Of a stretch of DNA of 64,000 nt, positions 33,544 to 40,654 are shown one piece after another (positions within the stretch are counted from its first letter, which is position 1; every line of letters begins with the position of its first letter). The stretch spans positions 1 through 64,000 of the forward strand of contig NZ_AOLG01000011.1 of assembly GCF_000336815.1 (NCBI RefSeq), in the 5' to 3' direction. The notes under the pieces are model-generated. The model made no database searches. It saw nothing but the letters and a program-made list of their open reading frames with translations, and was not told the DNA's origin. Both the position numbers and the translations under genes were made by a program. This DNA comes from Haloferax prahovense DSM 18310. GTDB taxonomy: Archaea; Halobacteriota; Halobacteria; Halobacteriales; Haloferacaceae.

Positions 33544-33940
33544 GTGTCGGTGATGGGTGTGGTGACGGTCGTGGGAAGGTCGGTATCGGTCGTGTGACCG
33601 GAACGTGCGTCAGCCGAAGGCCGCCCGAGACGGGGTCGCTACTCCCGCAACGAGCGATTCAGTACGCACGTTTTTTCGAAAAGAAAGCGGCACGCGACGG
33701 CGACGCTGTCGAGGATGTGGTGACCTCCGAGGGCCGCGTCGCGTCGTTCACACCGGATGCAGGTGCTGGAAGCGTAATATAACTTGCGTCGTCTGCAGGA
33801 CCTGCCGGACCTCGACGGCCCGCCTCCGGCGGCTTTGGGGCGCTCTCCGTCCGGTTTTCGGTCACCGAGGTGGACACCCGTCCGCCGCACCCCCGTCTCC
33901 CCGGACGGTTATTAGCCCGCGCCGCCCAAGCGTCGTACGA
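33544..33940. other. 397-base divergent control region between dapA and the NYN gene
   Basis: No convincing gene. It holds a palindrome TTTTCGAAAA (33673-33682), a TAATATAA element (33775-33782) able to act on either strand, an 8-base inverted repeat CCGTCCGG (33847-33854) with CCGGACGG (33901-33908), and a TATA-like GGTTATTAG (33907-33915) about 30 bases before the NYN ATG. The dapA side is long enough for a structured leader or a small RNA. Short frames here have poor codon usage. Confidence 0.5.
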
Positions 33941-34438
33941 ATGACCGAGATTCACCCCAACCAGCGCGTCGCCATCCTCGCCGACGCGCAGAACCTCTAC
34001 CATACGGCACAGAGTCTGTACTCGCGGAACATCGACTACTCGTCGCTCCTCAAGAAGGGAACGGCGGGCCGCGCGCTCACCCGCGCCATCGCCTACGTCA
34101 TCCGAGCGGACTCGCCCGACGAGGTGAGTTTTTTCGATGCACTCGTCGACATCGGTTTCGAGACGAAAATCAAGGACATCAAGACGTTCGGCGACGGCTC
34201 GAAGAAGGCCGACTGGGACCTCGGCATCGCGCTCGACGCGGTCAGCCTCGCCGACCACGTGGACACGGTCGTCCTCTGTTCGGGGGACGGCGACTTCGAG
34301 CGGCTCTGTACCCACCTCCGCCACGAGGGCGTCCGCGTCGAGGTGATGGCGTTCAAGGAGTCCACCGCGGACGAACTCGTCGAGGCGGCGGACACGTTCA
34401 TCGACCTCTCCGAACGAAAAGAGACGTTCCTGCTGTAG
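33941..34438 (+). CDS. NYN-domain protein (LabA/DUF88-like PIN nuclease)
   Basis: 165-residue predicted ribonuclease of the NYN/LabA branch of the PIN fold. Conserved acidic residues appear as VAILADAQNLYHTA (first Asp and Asn), KKADWDLGIALDAVSLA and VVLCSGDGDFERLCTHLR, giving a complete metal site. The ATG at 33941 matches a TATA-like box about 30 bases upstream; the longer in-frame extension crosses the promoter. RNA target unknown. Confidence 0.9.
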   Translation: MTEIHPNQRVAILADAQNLYHTAQSLYSRNIDYSSLLKKGTAGRALTRAIAYVIRADSPDEVSFFDALVDIGFETKIKDIKTFGDGSKKADWDLGIALDAVSLADHVDTVVLCSGDGDFERLCTHLRHEGVRVEVMAFKESTADELVEAADTFIDLSERKETFLL

Positions 34439-34450
34439 GTCGCGGGGCGA

Positions 34451-35365
34451 TTATTCGAACTGCGGAATCACCGAGTCGCCGTCGATGTCCGGGCCGGCCG
34501 TTCCGGCCGGTCCGTTCGACCCCGAGTCGTGCGCCTCGAAGAAGGCGACCGCGTAGACGTACTGGAACGTCGCCAGAACCATCTGCGTCGCCATCGAGAT
34601 GGCGGCGATGGCGGCGATTTCGGCCGGCGAGAATCCGAGGCCCGCCTGCGCCGCCGCGGGAGTCGCCGCGTCCTGTACCTGCTGGACGTTCTGGAACGTC
34701 CGAAAGACGATGAATCCCGTGACGGGGATGCTGATGACGAGGCCGACGACGAACCGGATGACCGAGTAGCCGAGCGAGGGGACGATGTTGTTCCGGACGA
34801 GTCGGTAGCTCTCGCCGAACGACTCGATTGCGCCCTTGTCGCCGACGACGACCGCGACAGGGTAGAACTGAACGAGGAAGATGACGACGAAGTACGCCAG
34901 CCCGATGAGGCCGAGCACGGCGAGGCCGACGAGGAAGCCGCCGCCGAGAGCGAAGTTGGAGACGTCACCACCGCCGGCGGCGAGGCCGCCGAGGCCGAGC
35001 GAGATGGCCATGACGACCGCGACGATGAGGAACACGATACCGAAGGCGATGACGATGCCGAGTTGGACGATGTTCGCGAGGAGCATCGGGACGTACTTCT
35101 CGCGGCCGACGTCGGTCAGGGTCGACAGCGAGGTCGAACCCCCGCTGTCGACCGCCTCGTCGGCCATCCCGTAGAGGCCGGCGGCGACGAACGGCGTGAC
35201 GAAGAACGTCACCGCCATCAGGGCGGTCGGGACGATGGGTATCTGCGCCAACTGCGTGGCGAGTTGCGGGAGCGTGACGAGACCTAAGGCGAGCCCGGCG
35301 AGGAACAACACGGGGTTCGACCGGATGCCTCGGAGGGCTGTCTGGAGGGAGTTGATCGCGGCCAT
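34451..35365 (-). CDS. Polytopic membrane protein (DUF7847-like)
   Basis: 304-residue integral membrane protein with about six helices, including two long Gly/Ala-rich pairs near residues 95-165 and a conserved loop VGDKGAIESFGESYRLVRNN before the last helices. This loop resembles haloarchaeal DUF7847 and glycerophosphodiester phosphodiesterase membrane-domain proteins. The C-terminal tail is Gly/Pro-rich and acidic. Function unknown; the gene converges with the NYN gene, 12 bases apart. Confidence 0.8.
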   Translation of the reverse strand: MAAINSLQTALRGIRSNPVLFLAGLALGLVTLPQLATQLAQIPIVPTALMAVTFFVTPFVAAGLYGMADEAVDSGGSTSLSTLTDVGREKYVPMLLANIVQLGIVIAFGIVFLIVAVVMAISLGLGGLAAGGGDVSNFALGGGFLVGLAVLGLIGLAYFVVIFLVQFYPVAVVVGDKGAIESFGESYRLVRNNIVPSLGYSVIRFVVGLVISIPVTGFIVFRTFQNVQQVQDAATPAAAQAGLGFSPAEIAAIAAISMATQMVLATFQYVYAVAFFEAHDSGSNGPAGTAGPDIDGDSVIPQFE

Positions 35366-35453
35366 ACCTCGACGTGTCGATGCGATAATACGTAAAACGG
35401 GTGGGTCGAGACGGCGGCGTACTGGGGTCGCGGCCGAGCCCGCGAGCGGCGTG

Positions 35454-35621
35454 TCAGGCCGTTGGCGTCGCCAGTCGGGCGACGGTGGCGACCGCGCCGA
35501 GCGCCGCGATGGCGGCGAGCACCGTCGGGAGCCGCCAGTCGAGCGCCGTCTGCGTGAGAAGCATACTGCTCGCGAGCAGCAGCACAGTCCCCACGGCGGC
35601 GAGTCGAACGTCCACAGACAT
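35454..35621 (-). CDS. 55-residue membrane microprotein
   Basis: A short frame starting MSVDVRLAAVGTVLLLAS. It encodes two hydrophobic segments (residues about 6-22 and 32-50) separated by TQTALDWRLP, ending TPTA. Codon usage is the normal GC-rich kind, and third positions are strongly G or C, which argues for a real gene. The sequence resembles small two-helix haloarchaeal proteins but I know no function. It lies between the membrane protein at 34451 and the divergent PUA gene. Confidence 0.6.
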   Translation of the reverse strand: MSVDVRLAAVGTVLLLASSMLLTQTALDWRLPTVLAAIAALGAVATVARLATPTA

Positions 35622-35740
35622 ACTCCGACGGGGGTCTGTCCCGTACTTAGGGCTTTCCGTCTCGAACGTGCGTGCTAACCCGGTACACGCGGTCGGACGG
35701 GACCGCGACCCACTTTAGCCGGCGGGGCGAACGACGGGGT

Positions 35741-36220
35741 ATGACCGAAGGCCACGCGACCGATTTGGACGACCTCCGGGTCGTCGCCGACTACCAGTTC
35801 GGGGCCGGCGCGGGCGACGCGCTGTTCCCGGCCGAGGCGGACATCGAACTCTCGCGCTCGCGCAGCGGCCGCCCGCGACAGGTGTACGTCGAGGGCGACC
35901 GCGTCACCTCCTACGGCACCGACGGGCGGTTCACCCTCGGCGTCGCCGGCGGCCGCCGCCTCTACGACGCCCTCGGCGGCGACGCCTACGTCGTCCGCGT
36001 CGGCGACGAGTCGGTCCCGTTCGTCAGCGACGGCAAGAACGCGTTCGCCAAGTTCGTCACCGCCGCCGACCCGGCGGTTCGCTCGGGCGACGAGGTGTGC
36101 GTCGTCGGCCCCGACGGCGACCTGCTGGGCGTCGGTCGCGCGGAACTCTCCGCGGACGCGATGCTCGACTTCCAGACGGGGATGGCGGTTCGCGTCCGCG
36201 AGGGCGCGGACGAAGAATGA
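35741..36220 (+). CDS. PUA-domain RNA-binding protein, archaeosine TGT-like
   Basis: 159-residue protein. The C-terminal 75 residues are a PUA domain (NAFAKFVTAADPAVRSGDEV, VVGPDGDLLGVGRAELSA). The N-terminal half, with LRVVADYQFGAGAGDALFP, matches the domain next to PUA in archaeosine tRNA-guanine transglycosylases and related proteins. It lacks the TIM-barrel catalytic part, so it is probably an RNA-binding accessory factor. The ATG at 35741 has a TATA-like ACTTTAGCC 21-29 bases upstream. Confidence 0.82.
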   Translation: MTEGHATDLDDLRVVADYQFGAGAGDALFPAEADIELSRSRSGRPRQVYVEGDRVTSYGTDGRFTLGVAGGRRLYDALGGDAYVVRVGDESVPFVSDGKNAFAKFVTAADPAVRSGDEVCVVGPDGDLLGVGRAELSADAMLDFQTGMAVRVREGADEE

Positions 36221-36701
36221 GGTAAAACCGGGGAACCCGGGCGGTACGTCGCTGTTGAACTTCTAGATAAGTGATAGAACCGGCGTGCAAGACGTAGAAG
36301 ATGAGTTCAGCAAGATTTCGATGTTCGATTCACGCGACCAGCGATGAAACAGTCGTTAGGTAGGTGTTCATTGCTATCCTCGTGGTTATCTAGCGCTCAC
36401 CCGCTTCATCAAGGCGGCGAGAGTTGTACTTTTGAAAGAAATGCAACGACAATCCCACAATAATTAGCATGAGGCCGAGTGGGAGCGATATTAGTGCAAG
36501 AATCGCACCGGCAATAGCGATGTAGATGAATTTCATGTGTTAGTTATATGATATCTATAGAGTGATAGCCCTTGTGGGAGTTATAATAAAAATCCCCATA
36601 CCTAACATCGATACCGGCAGGTTCTGTGACCGACTTGCGCCCTGTATTCAGCACAGCCGCAACAAACTGTCACTGACAGAGATTTTCGACGGAGCCGCGT
36701 T
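36221..36701. other. AT-rich patch with gene debris and one microprotein gene
   Basis: This stretch is visibly richer in A and T than its flanks and breaks the dense gene order. It contains the 48-residue gene at 36390. On the rest I see only short interrupted frames, such as a plus-strand run near 36262-36345 reading VQDVEDEFSKISMFDSRDQR before a stop, and another at 36620-36700 reading FCDRLAPCIQHSRNKLSLTE. These look like remains of imported genes or an insertion element, but I find no terminal repeats or intact transposase and cannot name them. Confidence 0.5.
36390..36536 (-). CDS. 48-residue AT-rich membrane microprotein
   Basis: Frame from ATG at 36536 to TAG at 36390. The product begins MKFIYIAIAGAILALI, has two adjacent hydrophobic segments with a Pro-Leu-Gly turn (residues 4-32), then a basic/acidic tail ending DEAGER. 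Codons such as ATT, ATA, CTA and TTG are frequent, unlike the neighbours, which suggests recent acquisition. A strong AT promoter-like tract (TTTATTATAA on the minus strand, around 36583-36592) lies upstream. Resembles small phage- or plasmid-borne membrane proteins; function unknown. Confidence 0.6.
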   Translation of the reverse strand: MKFIYIAIAGAILALISLPLGLMLIIVGLSLHFFQKYNSRRLDEAGER

Positions 36702-37721
36702 TCAGAGGTACGGCGCGAGTCCGAGCGCGGAGACGAGCGGGACGCCCGCGACGACTGAGCCGACGAGGTAGCCGCCGATTGCGCCGCCGTTGAGAAGCGG
36801 CAGGCCGGCGTGCGCCCGCCCCTTCATCACGGCCCACATCAGCCCGGCGAACCCGGCGAACGTCCCGACCATGGCGAGGAGCGCCGGGAGGTTGAGCGCC
36901 GGGAGTGCACCGACACCCAGCGACGGCGCTTCGGAGAAGAACGCGCCCGAGGCGACCATCACGGTCGGCATGACCGCGTCGCCGAGACCGATGAAGAAGG
37001 CGTCGCGCTCGCCGGAACCGGAGTCCTCGGCGTCGGTGTCGGCAGTGGTGTCAGCCGTCTCCGCGTCGGCCACCGCTGCCGGTTCGCCCCCGTCTGTCGC
37101 GTTCTCGCCATCGCCGACCTCGTTGGCGTCGCGGGCGAAGTCGTCGTCGAGAAGCGAGTACGACAGCGTCGTCGGGATGACGAGCACGACCGGGATGCGG
37201 AGGTCCATCACGCCCTCCGCGAGGTCGAGCATGTGCTTTGTCTTGTAGACGCTGATGGCGTCGTAGATGGCGAGGACCGAGAGGAGCACGATGGCCGGCA
37301 GCAGGCCGAAACTGATGCCGAACAGGGCGGCCGCGCCGGCACCCATGAGCGCCCCGGCGGCGTCGATGACGTACCACTCGGGGTAGACGAGGAGGGCGAG
37401 CGAGACGCCCGCCGAGAGGGCGATGGCGACGAGCGCGTTGGGGACGAGCGCGGCGAAGACGTACCACGCGAGCAGGCCGCTCGTGAACACGATGATGAGG
37501 CGGATAAGCTGGTCGAGGTCGTACTTGAACGCCGCGAGCATGAACGCGGTCATGGCGATAATCGCGCCGATGTAGAGGAGGCTGTTCGTCGGGTCGGTGG
37601 GGTCTTCGACCGTCTGGTACCCCTGTTCGAAGAACGTCGGCACGAGGGCGAGCGCACCCACCTGCACGACGAGGAAGATGAGGGCGGCGAGGGCGACCCC
37701 CCGATAGGCGCGGCGTGACAT
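36702..37721 (-). CDS. Presenilin/signal-peptide-peptidase-like intramembrane aspartyl protease
   Basis: 339-residue membrane protein of family A22. The two catalytic aspartates are in IYDAISVY (Asp154) and FFIGLGDAVMPT (Asp248, the GxGD motif). The third motif, PAL in eukaryotes, is AGLPLLN near residues 308-310, so Ala is replaced by Leu. A hydrophilic acidic loop (about 192-240) separates the catalytic helices. About nine helices fit the presenilin-homologue fold known from archaea. Substrates are unknown; the neighbours gar1 and srp19 hint only at housekeeping context. Confidence 0.88.
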   Translation of the reverse strand: MSRRAYRGVALAALIFLVVQVGALALVPTFFEQGYQTVEDPTDPTNSLLYIGAIIAMTAFMLAAFKYDLDQLIRLIIVFTSGLLAWYVFAALVPNALVAIALSAGVSLALLVYPEWYVIDAAGALMGAGAAALFGISFGLLPAIVLLSVLAIYDAISVYKTKHMLDLAEGVMDLRIPVVLVIPTTLSYSLLDDDFARDANEVGDGENATDGGEPAAVADAETADTTADTDAEDSGSGERDAFFIGLGDAVMPTVMVASGAFFSEAPSLGVGALPALNLPALLAMVGTFAGFAGLMWAVMKGRAHAGLPLLNGGAIGGYLVGSVVAGVPLVSALGLAPYL

Positions 37722-37769
37722 GCAGGGGCGTTCCCACCCGAGGGGTATGGGGGTTGCGCTCTGGAGTCG

Positions 37770-37994
37770 TCAGCGAGCGTAGAGCTTGCTGCCGACGAGC
37801 CGCGCGGGCGAGCCGTCGTCTGCCGTGACAGCGACGTAGGGGCGGTCGACCGGGCCGAACACGTCCACGATGCGACCGACCGTCGACAGCGACTCGTCGA
37901 GGACCATGGTTCCGATGTCGGGCGTGTCGTCGTCGTCGAGGCGGACGATAGCGAGCCCCTGCGCCGTTCGGGAGACCGTGCCGATTCGCCGCAT
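37770..37994 (-). CDS. gar1: H/ACA RNP component Gar1
   Basis: 74-residue RNA-binding beta-barrel, part of the H/ACA pseudouridylation particle with Cbf5, Nop10 and L7Ae. Typical segments are GTMVLDESLSTVGRIVDVFGPVDRPYVAV, and the C-terminal GSKLYAR. It lacks the Gly-Arg tails of eukaryotic Gar1, as usual in archaea. The ATG shares one base with the srp19 stop (TGATG), so the pair is coupled. Confidence 0.93.
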   Translation of the reverse strand: MRRIGTVSRTAQGLAIVRLDDDDTPDIGTMVLDESLSTVGRIVDVFGPVDRPYVAVTADDGSPARLVGSKLYAR

Positions 37995-38272
37995 CAGTCG
38001 CGGAGGATTCCGACGTAGGCGGCGACCGCCTGCACGATGTCGTTTTTCGTGGCGTCGTCGGCGTTGTTCACGAGGACGCGCCCGCGAGTGTCGAACTCCC
38101 GAGAGTACCGCTTGTCCCGTTCGATGACGGCGTCGTAGCCGACCTGCTGGACGGCCTTCGCAATCTCGTCGACGGTCGGCGCTTCGACCGCCGCGGACTG
38201 GGCGACCCGTCGGCCCTCGCTGCGCGAGAGCGCGGCGTCGAGGTAGGCGGGGTAGATGACGTTCTCGACCAT
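37994..38272 (-). CDS. srp19: Signal recognition particle 19 kDa protein
   Basis: 92-residue protein that binds 7S RNA and promotes SRP54 binding. It opens with [21 protein letters not shown], the conserved Srp19 N terminus (IYPxYxDxxxSRxxGRR), and includes [16 protein letters not shown]. The srp19-gar1 pair is common in archaea. Upstream is an 90-base gap to the btuF stop. Confidence 0.96.
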   Translation of the reverse strand: MVENVIYPAYLDAALSRSEGRRVAQSAAVEAPTVDEIAKAVQQVGYDAVIERDKRYSREFDTRGRVLVNNADDATKNDIVQAVAAYVGILRD

Positions 38273-38362
38273 ACCCGTGTGTCCGCCATCCGCCGGTAAT
38301 ACGGTTGTGGTCTCACGGAGCCGGACGACGAGAAATGGAAAACGACGCGCGAGTCGGTCCGG

Positions 38363-39499
38363 TTACCGGCGACGCGCGAGCAGGACGACCGCGCCGATGG
38401 CGGCGAGGCCGGCGACGACGCCGAATCCGGGCGCGTCGCTCTCGGTGGTCGATTCCGACGACTCGGTCGTCGCGGGCGACTCGGTCGCGTCGGTTTCGGT
38501 CGCATCCGCGGCCGTGGTCGTCTCAGTTGCGTTCTCGGTGGGCTCCGTCGCCGACTCGTCTTCGAGCTGCTGGTAGCGCTCGTAGGCGTCGGGGTGGACG
38601 GCTTCGAGAATCTCCTCGCTCGCCTCGACGGCTCGCGGGGCGGGCTGTTGGAGCTTGTGCGCCTCGATGACGATGACGTTGCCCTCCTGTATCGCCGTCG
38701 TGCTGTTGTACGCCGGACTGCTCGGCACCGGCGCGTGGTCGGGGACGACGATGTACTCGGGGTTCATGTCGACGACGAGTTCCTCGTTAATCTGGGCGAA
38801 GCCGGTGAGGTTCGCCTCCGCCGCGCCGTTGCGCAGGCCGGCGGTCGTCATAATGTCGGAGATGAACGTCTCGGAGCCCGAGGTGTAGCCGAAAAAGGAG
38901 TTGAGACCGACGGGACGCTCCGCGTCGTCGAGGGCCTGTTGCATGTGCTCCATCGACTCGCGCATCTCGCCCGCGCGCTCGACGCCGGCCTCGCAGTTCC
39001 CGGTCATGCGGCCGACGCGCTCGGTCTTGTTGGCGACGGCGTCGAGCGACTTCCCGGACTCGAAGACGACGACCGAGATGTCCGCCGAGCGAAGCTGTCC
39101 GACGCGGTCGGGCTCGGCGTTGTACGAGGAGTTCGGGACGAGCACGAGGTCGGGTTCGAGGCCGATGACGGCCTCGACGTTGAGGCCGCCGGAGCCGGAG
39201 ACGTTCCCCTTCTCCGATGCGCCGTCGAGGTACATGGCGTACTGCGAGACGCCGACGACCTCGTCGCGCGCGCCGAGTTCCCACATGGTCTGGGCGGCGC
39301 TCGGGTTGGTCGTGACGACCCGGTCGGGGTCGTCGGTGATGGTGACTTCGGTTCCCGTGGCGTCGGTGACTGTCATCGGGAACGTACACTGCGCGGTCTG
39401 CTGCTGTGCGGTCTGGTCTACCGCGGCCGCGGCCGGTGCCGGAACCCCGGCGAACACGGTCGCGAGCGCCAGTAGGGCGACGACGAGTTGTCGGTTCAC
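38363..39499 (-). CDS. btuF: Vitamin B12 ABC transporter, binding protein BtuF
   Basis: 378-residue exported binding protein. A signal peptide (residues 1-25) is followed by the periplasmic-binding fold TTNPSAAQTMWELGARDEVV and a helical backbone, then a Thr/Glu-rich linker (about 315-352) and a C-terminal anchor DAPGFGVVAGLAAIGAVVLLARRR of the PGF-CTERM type, so the protein is tethered to the cell surface by ArtA rather than a lipobox. Start codon is GTG at 39499. It is divergent from btuC with a 60-base gap and a shared palindromic TATA box. No cobalamin riboswitch fits in that gap. Confidence 0.92.
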   Translation of the reverse strand: MNRQLVVALLALATVFAGVPAPAAAAVDQTAQQQTAQCTFPMTVTDATGTEVTITDDPDRVVTTNPSAAQTMWELGARDEVVGVSQYAMYLDGASEKGNVSGSGGLNVEAVIGLEPDLVLVPNSSYNAEPDRVGQLRSADISVVVFESGKSLDAVANKTERVGRMTGNCEAGVERAGEMRESMEHMQQALDDAERPVGLNSFFGYTSGSETFISDIMTTAGLRNGAAEANLTGFAQINEELVVDMNPEYIVVPDHAPVPSSPAYNSTTAIQEGNVIVIEAHKLQQPAPRAVEASEEILEAVHPDAYERYQQLEDESATEPTENATETTTAADATETDATESPATTESSESTTESDAPGFGVVAGLAAIGAVVLLARRR

Positions 39500-39524
39500 G
39501 GTAGTGGCCTCAGCGACTGTTCAA

Positions 39525-39534
39525 TAAATATTTA
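39525..39534. promoter_or_regulatory. Single palindromic TATA box for divergent btuF and btuC
   Basis: TAAATATTTA is a perfect palindrome whose centre (39529.5) is exactly 30.5 bases from the first base of the btuC ATG (39560) and 30.5 from the btuF GTG (39499). Both genes would be transcribed nearly leaderless from one TATA element in opposite directions. Confidence 0.7.
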
Positions 39535-39559
39535 CCTACTGAAAGCGCGGTTGTGTTCA

Positions 39560-40654
39560 ATGAGCGTTCGCACGCGGGCGACCACGTGGTCGCTCGGCCT
39601 CTCCGGGCTCTTGCTTCTCGTCGTCGTCGTGAGCGCCGGCATCGGGGCCGTGACCATCCCGCCCCGGACCGTCGCCGCCATCCTCGCCGACGCGGTTCCC
39701 ATCCCGGTCGGCGTCTCCCTCGGCGGCGCGACGGTCCTCCCCCTCGTCGGGTCGGTTCCGACGCCGACGCTGGAGTTCGTCTCGCCGTTCGCGTTCTCCG
39801 TGCCGAGGCCCGCCCGCATCATCGTCCTCTCGGTCCGCCTGCCGCGCATCCTCCTCGCGGCCCTCGTCGGCTTCGCGCTCGCCACCGCGGGAACCGTGAT
39901 GCAGGGCTTCTTCCGCAATCCGATGGCCGACCCCTCCATCGTCGGCGTCTCCTCGGGGGCCGCCGTCGGCGCGGTCGCGACCATCGTGCTTTCGCTTTCG
40001 ATTCCGTTCGGTCTCGAGGGCGCGGCCTTCGTCAGCGCCGTCGTCACCGCCTTCGTCGTCTACCTCCTCGCCAGCGAGAACGGTCGGACGCCCGTGGCGA
40101 CCCTGCTTCTCGCGGGCGTCGCCATCCAGACGTTCCTCGGCGCGGTCATCTCGTTTCTCCTCCTCCAGAGCGGCGAGAGCCTCCGGCAGGTCGTCTTCTG
40201 GCTCATGGGCCATCTCGCGGGCGCGACGTGGAGCGAGGTCGGCATGCTGGCGCTCGTCCTGCCGCTTCCGTTCGTCGTCTTGTTGGTCCACGCCCGCGAC
40301 CTGAACGTCCTGCTGCTCGGCGAGGAGGACGCCCACGCCCTCGGCATCGAGGTCGAGCGGACGAAACAACTGCTCCTCGCCACCGCGAGCGTCGTCACCG
40401 CCGCGGCCGTCTCGGTCTCCGGCGTCATCGGCTTCGTCGGCCTCGTCGTCCCCCACATGCTCCGACTCCTCGTCGGGCCCGACCACCGGGTGTTGCTCCC
40501 GGCGTCGGCGCTGGCGGGCGCGTCGTTCCTCGTCGCCACCGACACCGTCGCCCGCTCCGGCGGCGCGGAGATACCGGTCGGCGTCGTCACCGCCGCCGTG
40601 GGCGCGCCGTTCTTCCTCTACCTGCTCCGCACGCGGGAGGTGCGCTCGCCGTGA
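39560..40654 (+). CDS. btuC: Vitamin B12 ABC transporter, permease BtuC
   Basis: 364-residue membrane permease of the FecCD/BtuC family with about ten helices. Characteristic are RLPRILLAALVGFALATAGTVMQGFFRNPMADPSIVGVSSGAAVGA in the first half (quoted piecewise: LPRILLAALVGFALA, GTVMQGFFRNPMADP) and GFVGLVVPHMLRLLVGPDHR before the last helices. It forms the channel with BtuD below. The stop overlaps the btuD start by four bases (GTGA). Confidence 0.93.
   Translation: MSVRTRATTWSLGLSGLLLLVVVVSAGIGAVTIPPRTVAAILADAVPIPVGVSLGGATVLPLVGSVPTPTLEFVSPFAFSVPRPARIIVLSVRLPRILLAALVGFALATAGTVMQGFFRNPMADPSIVGVSSGAAVGAVATIVLSLSIPFGLEGAAFVSAVVTAFVVYLLASENGRTPVATLLLAGVAIQTFLGAVISFLLLQSGESLRQVVFWLMGHLAGATWSEVGMLALVLPLPFVVLLVHARDLNVLLLGEEDAHALGIEVERTKQLLLATASVVTAAAVSVSGVIGFVGLVVPHMLRLLVGPDHRVLLPASALAGASFLVATDTVARSGGAEIPVGVVTAAVGAPFFLYLLRTREVRSP

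Noticed and set aside
33605..33940. An N-terminal extension of the NYN protein.
   Set aside because: It runs through the TATA-like sequence near 33907 and has no conserved residues; the ATG at 33941 fits the fold.
36221..36701. A complete insertion sequence in the AT-rich patch.
   Set aside because: I found no intact transposase frame, no terminal inverted repeats and no target duplication; only fragments remain.
39500..39559. A cobalamin riboswitch controlling the btu genes.
   Set aside because: Only 60 bases separate the divergent starts, far too short for that structure, and cobalamin riboswitches are not expected in haloarchaea.
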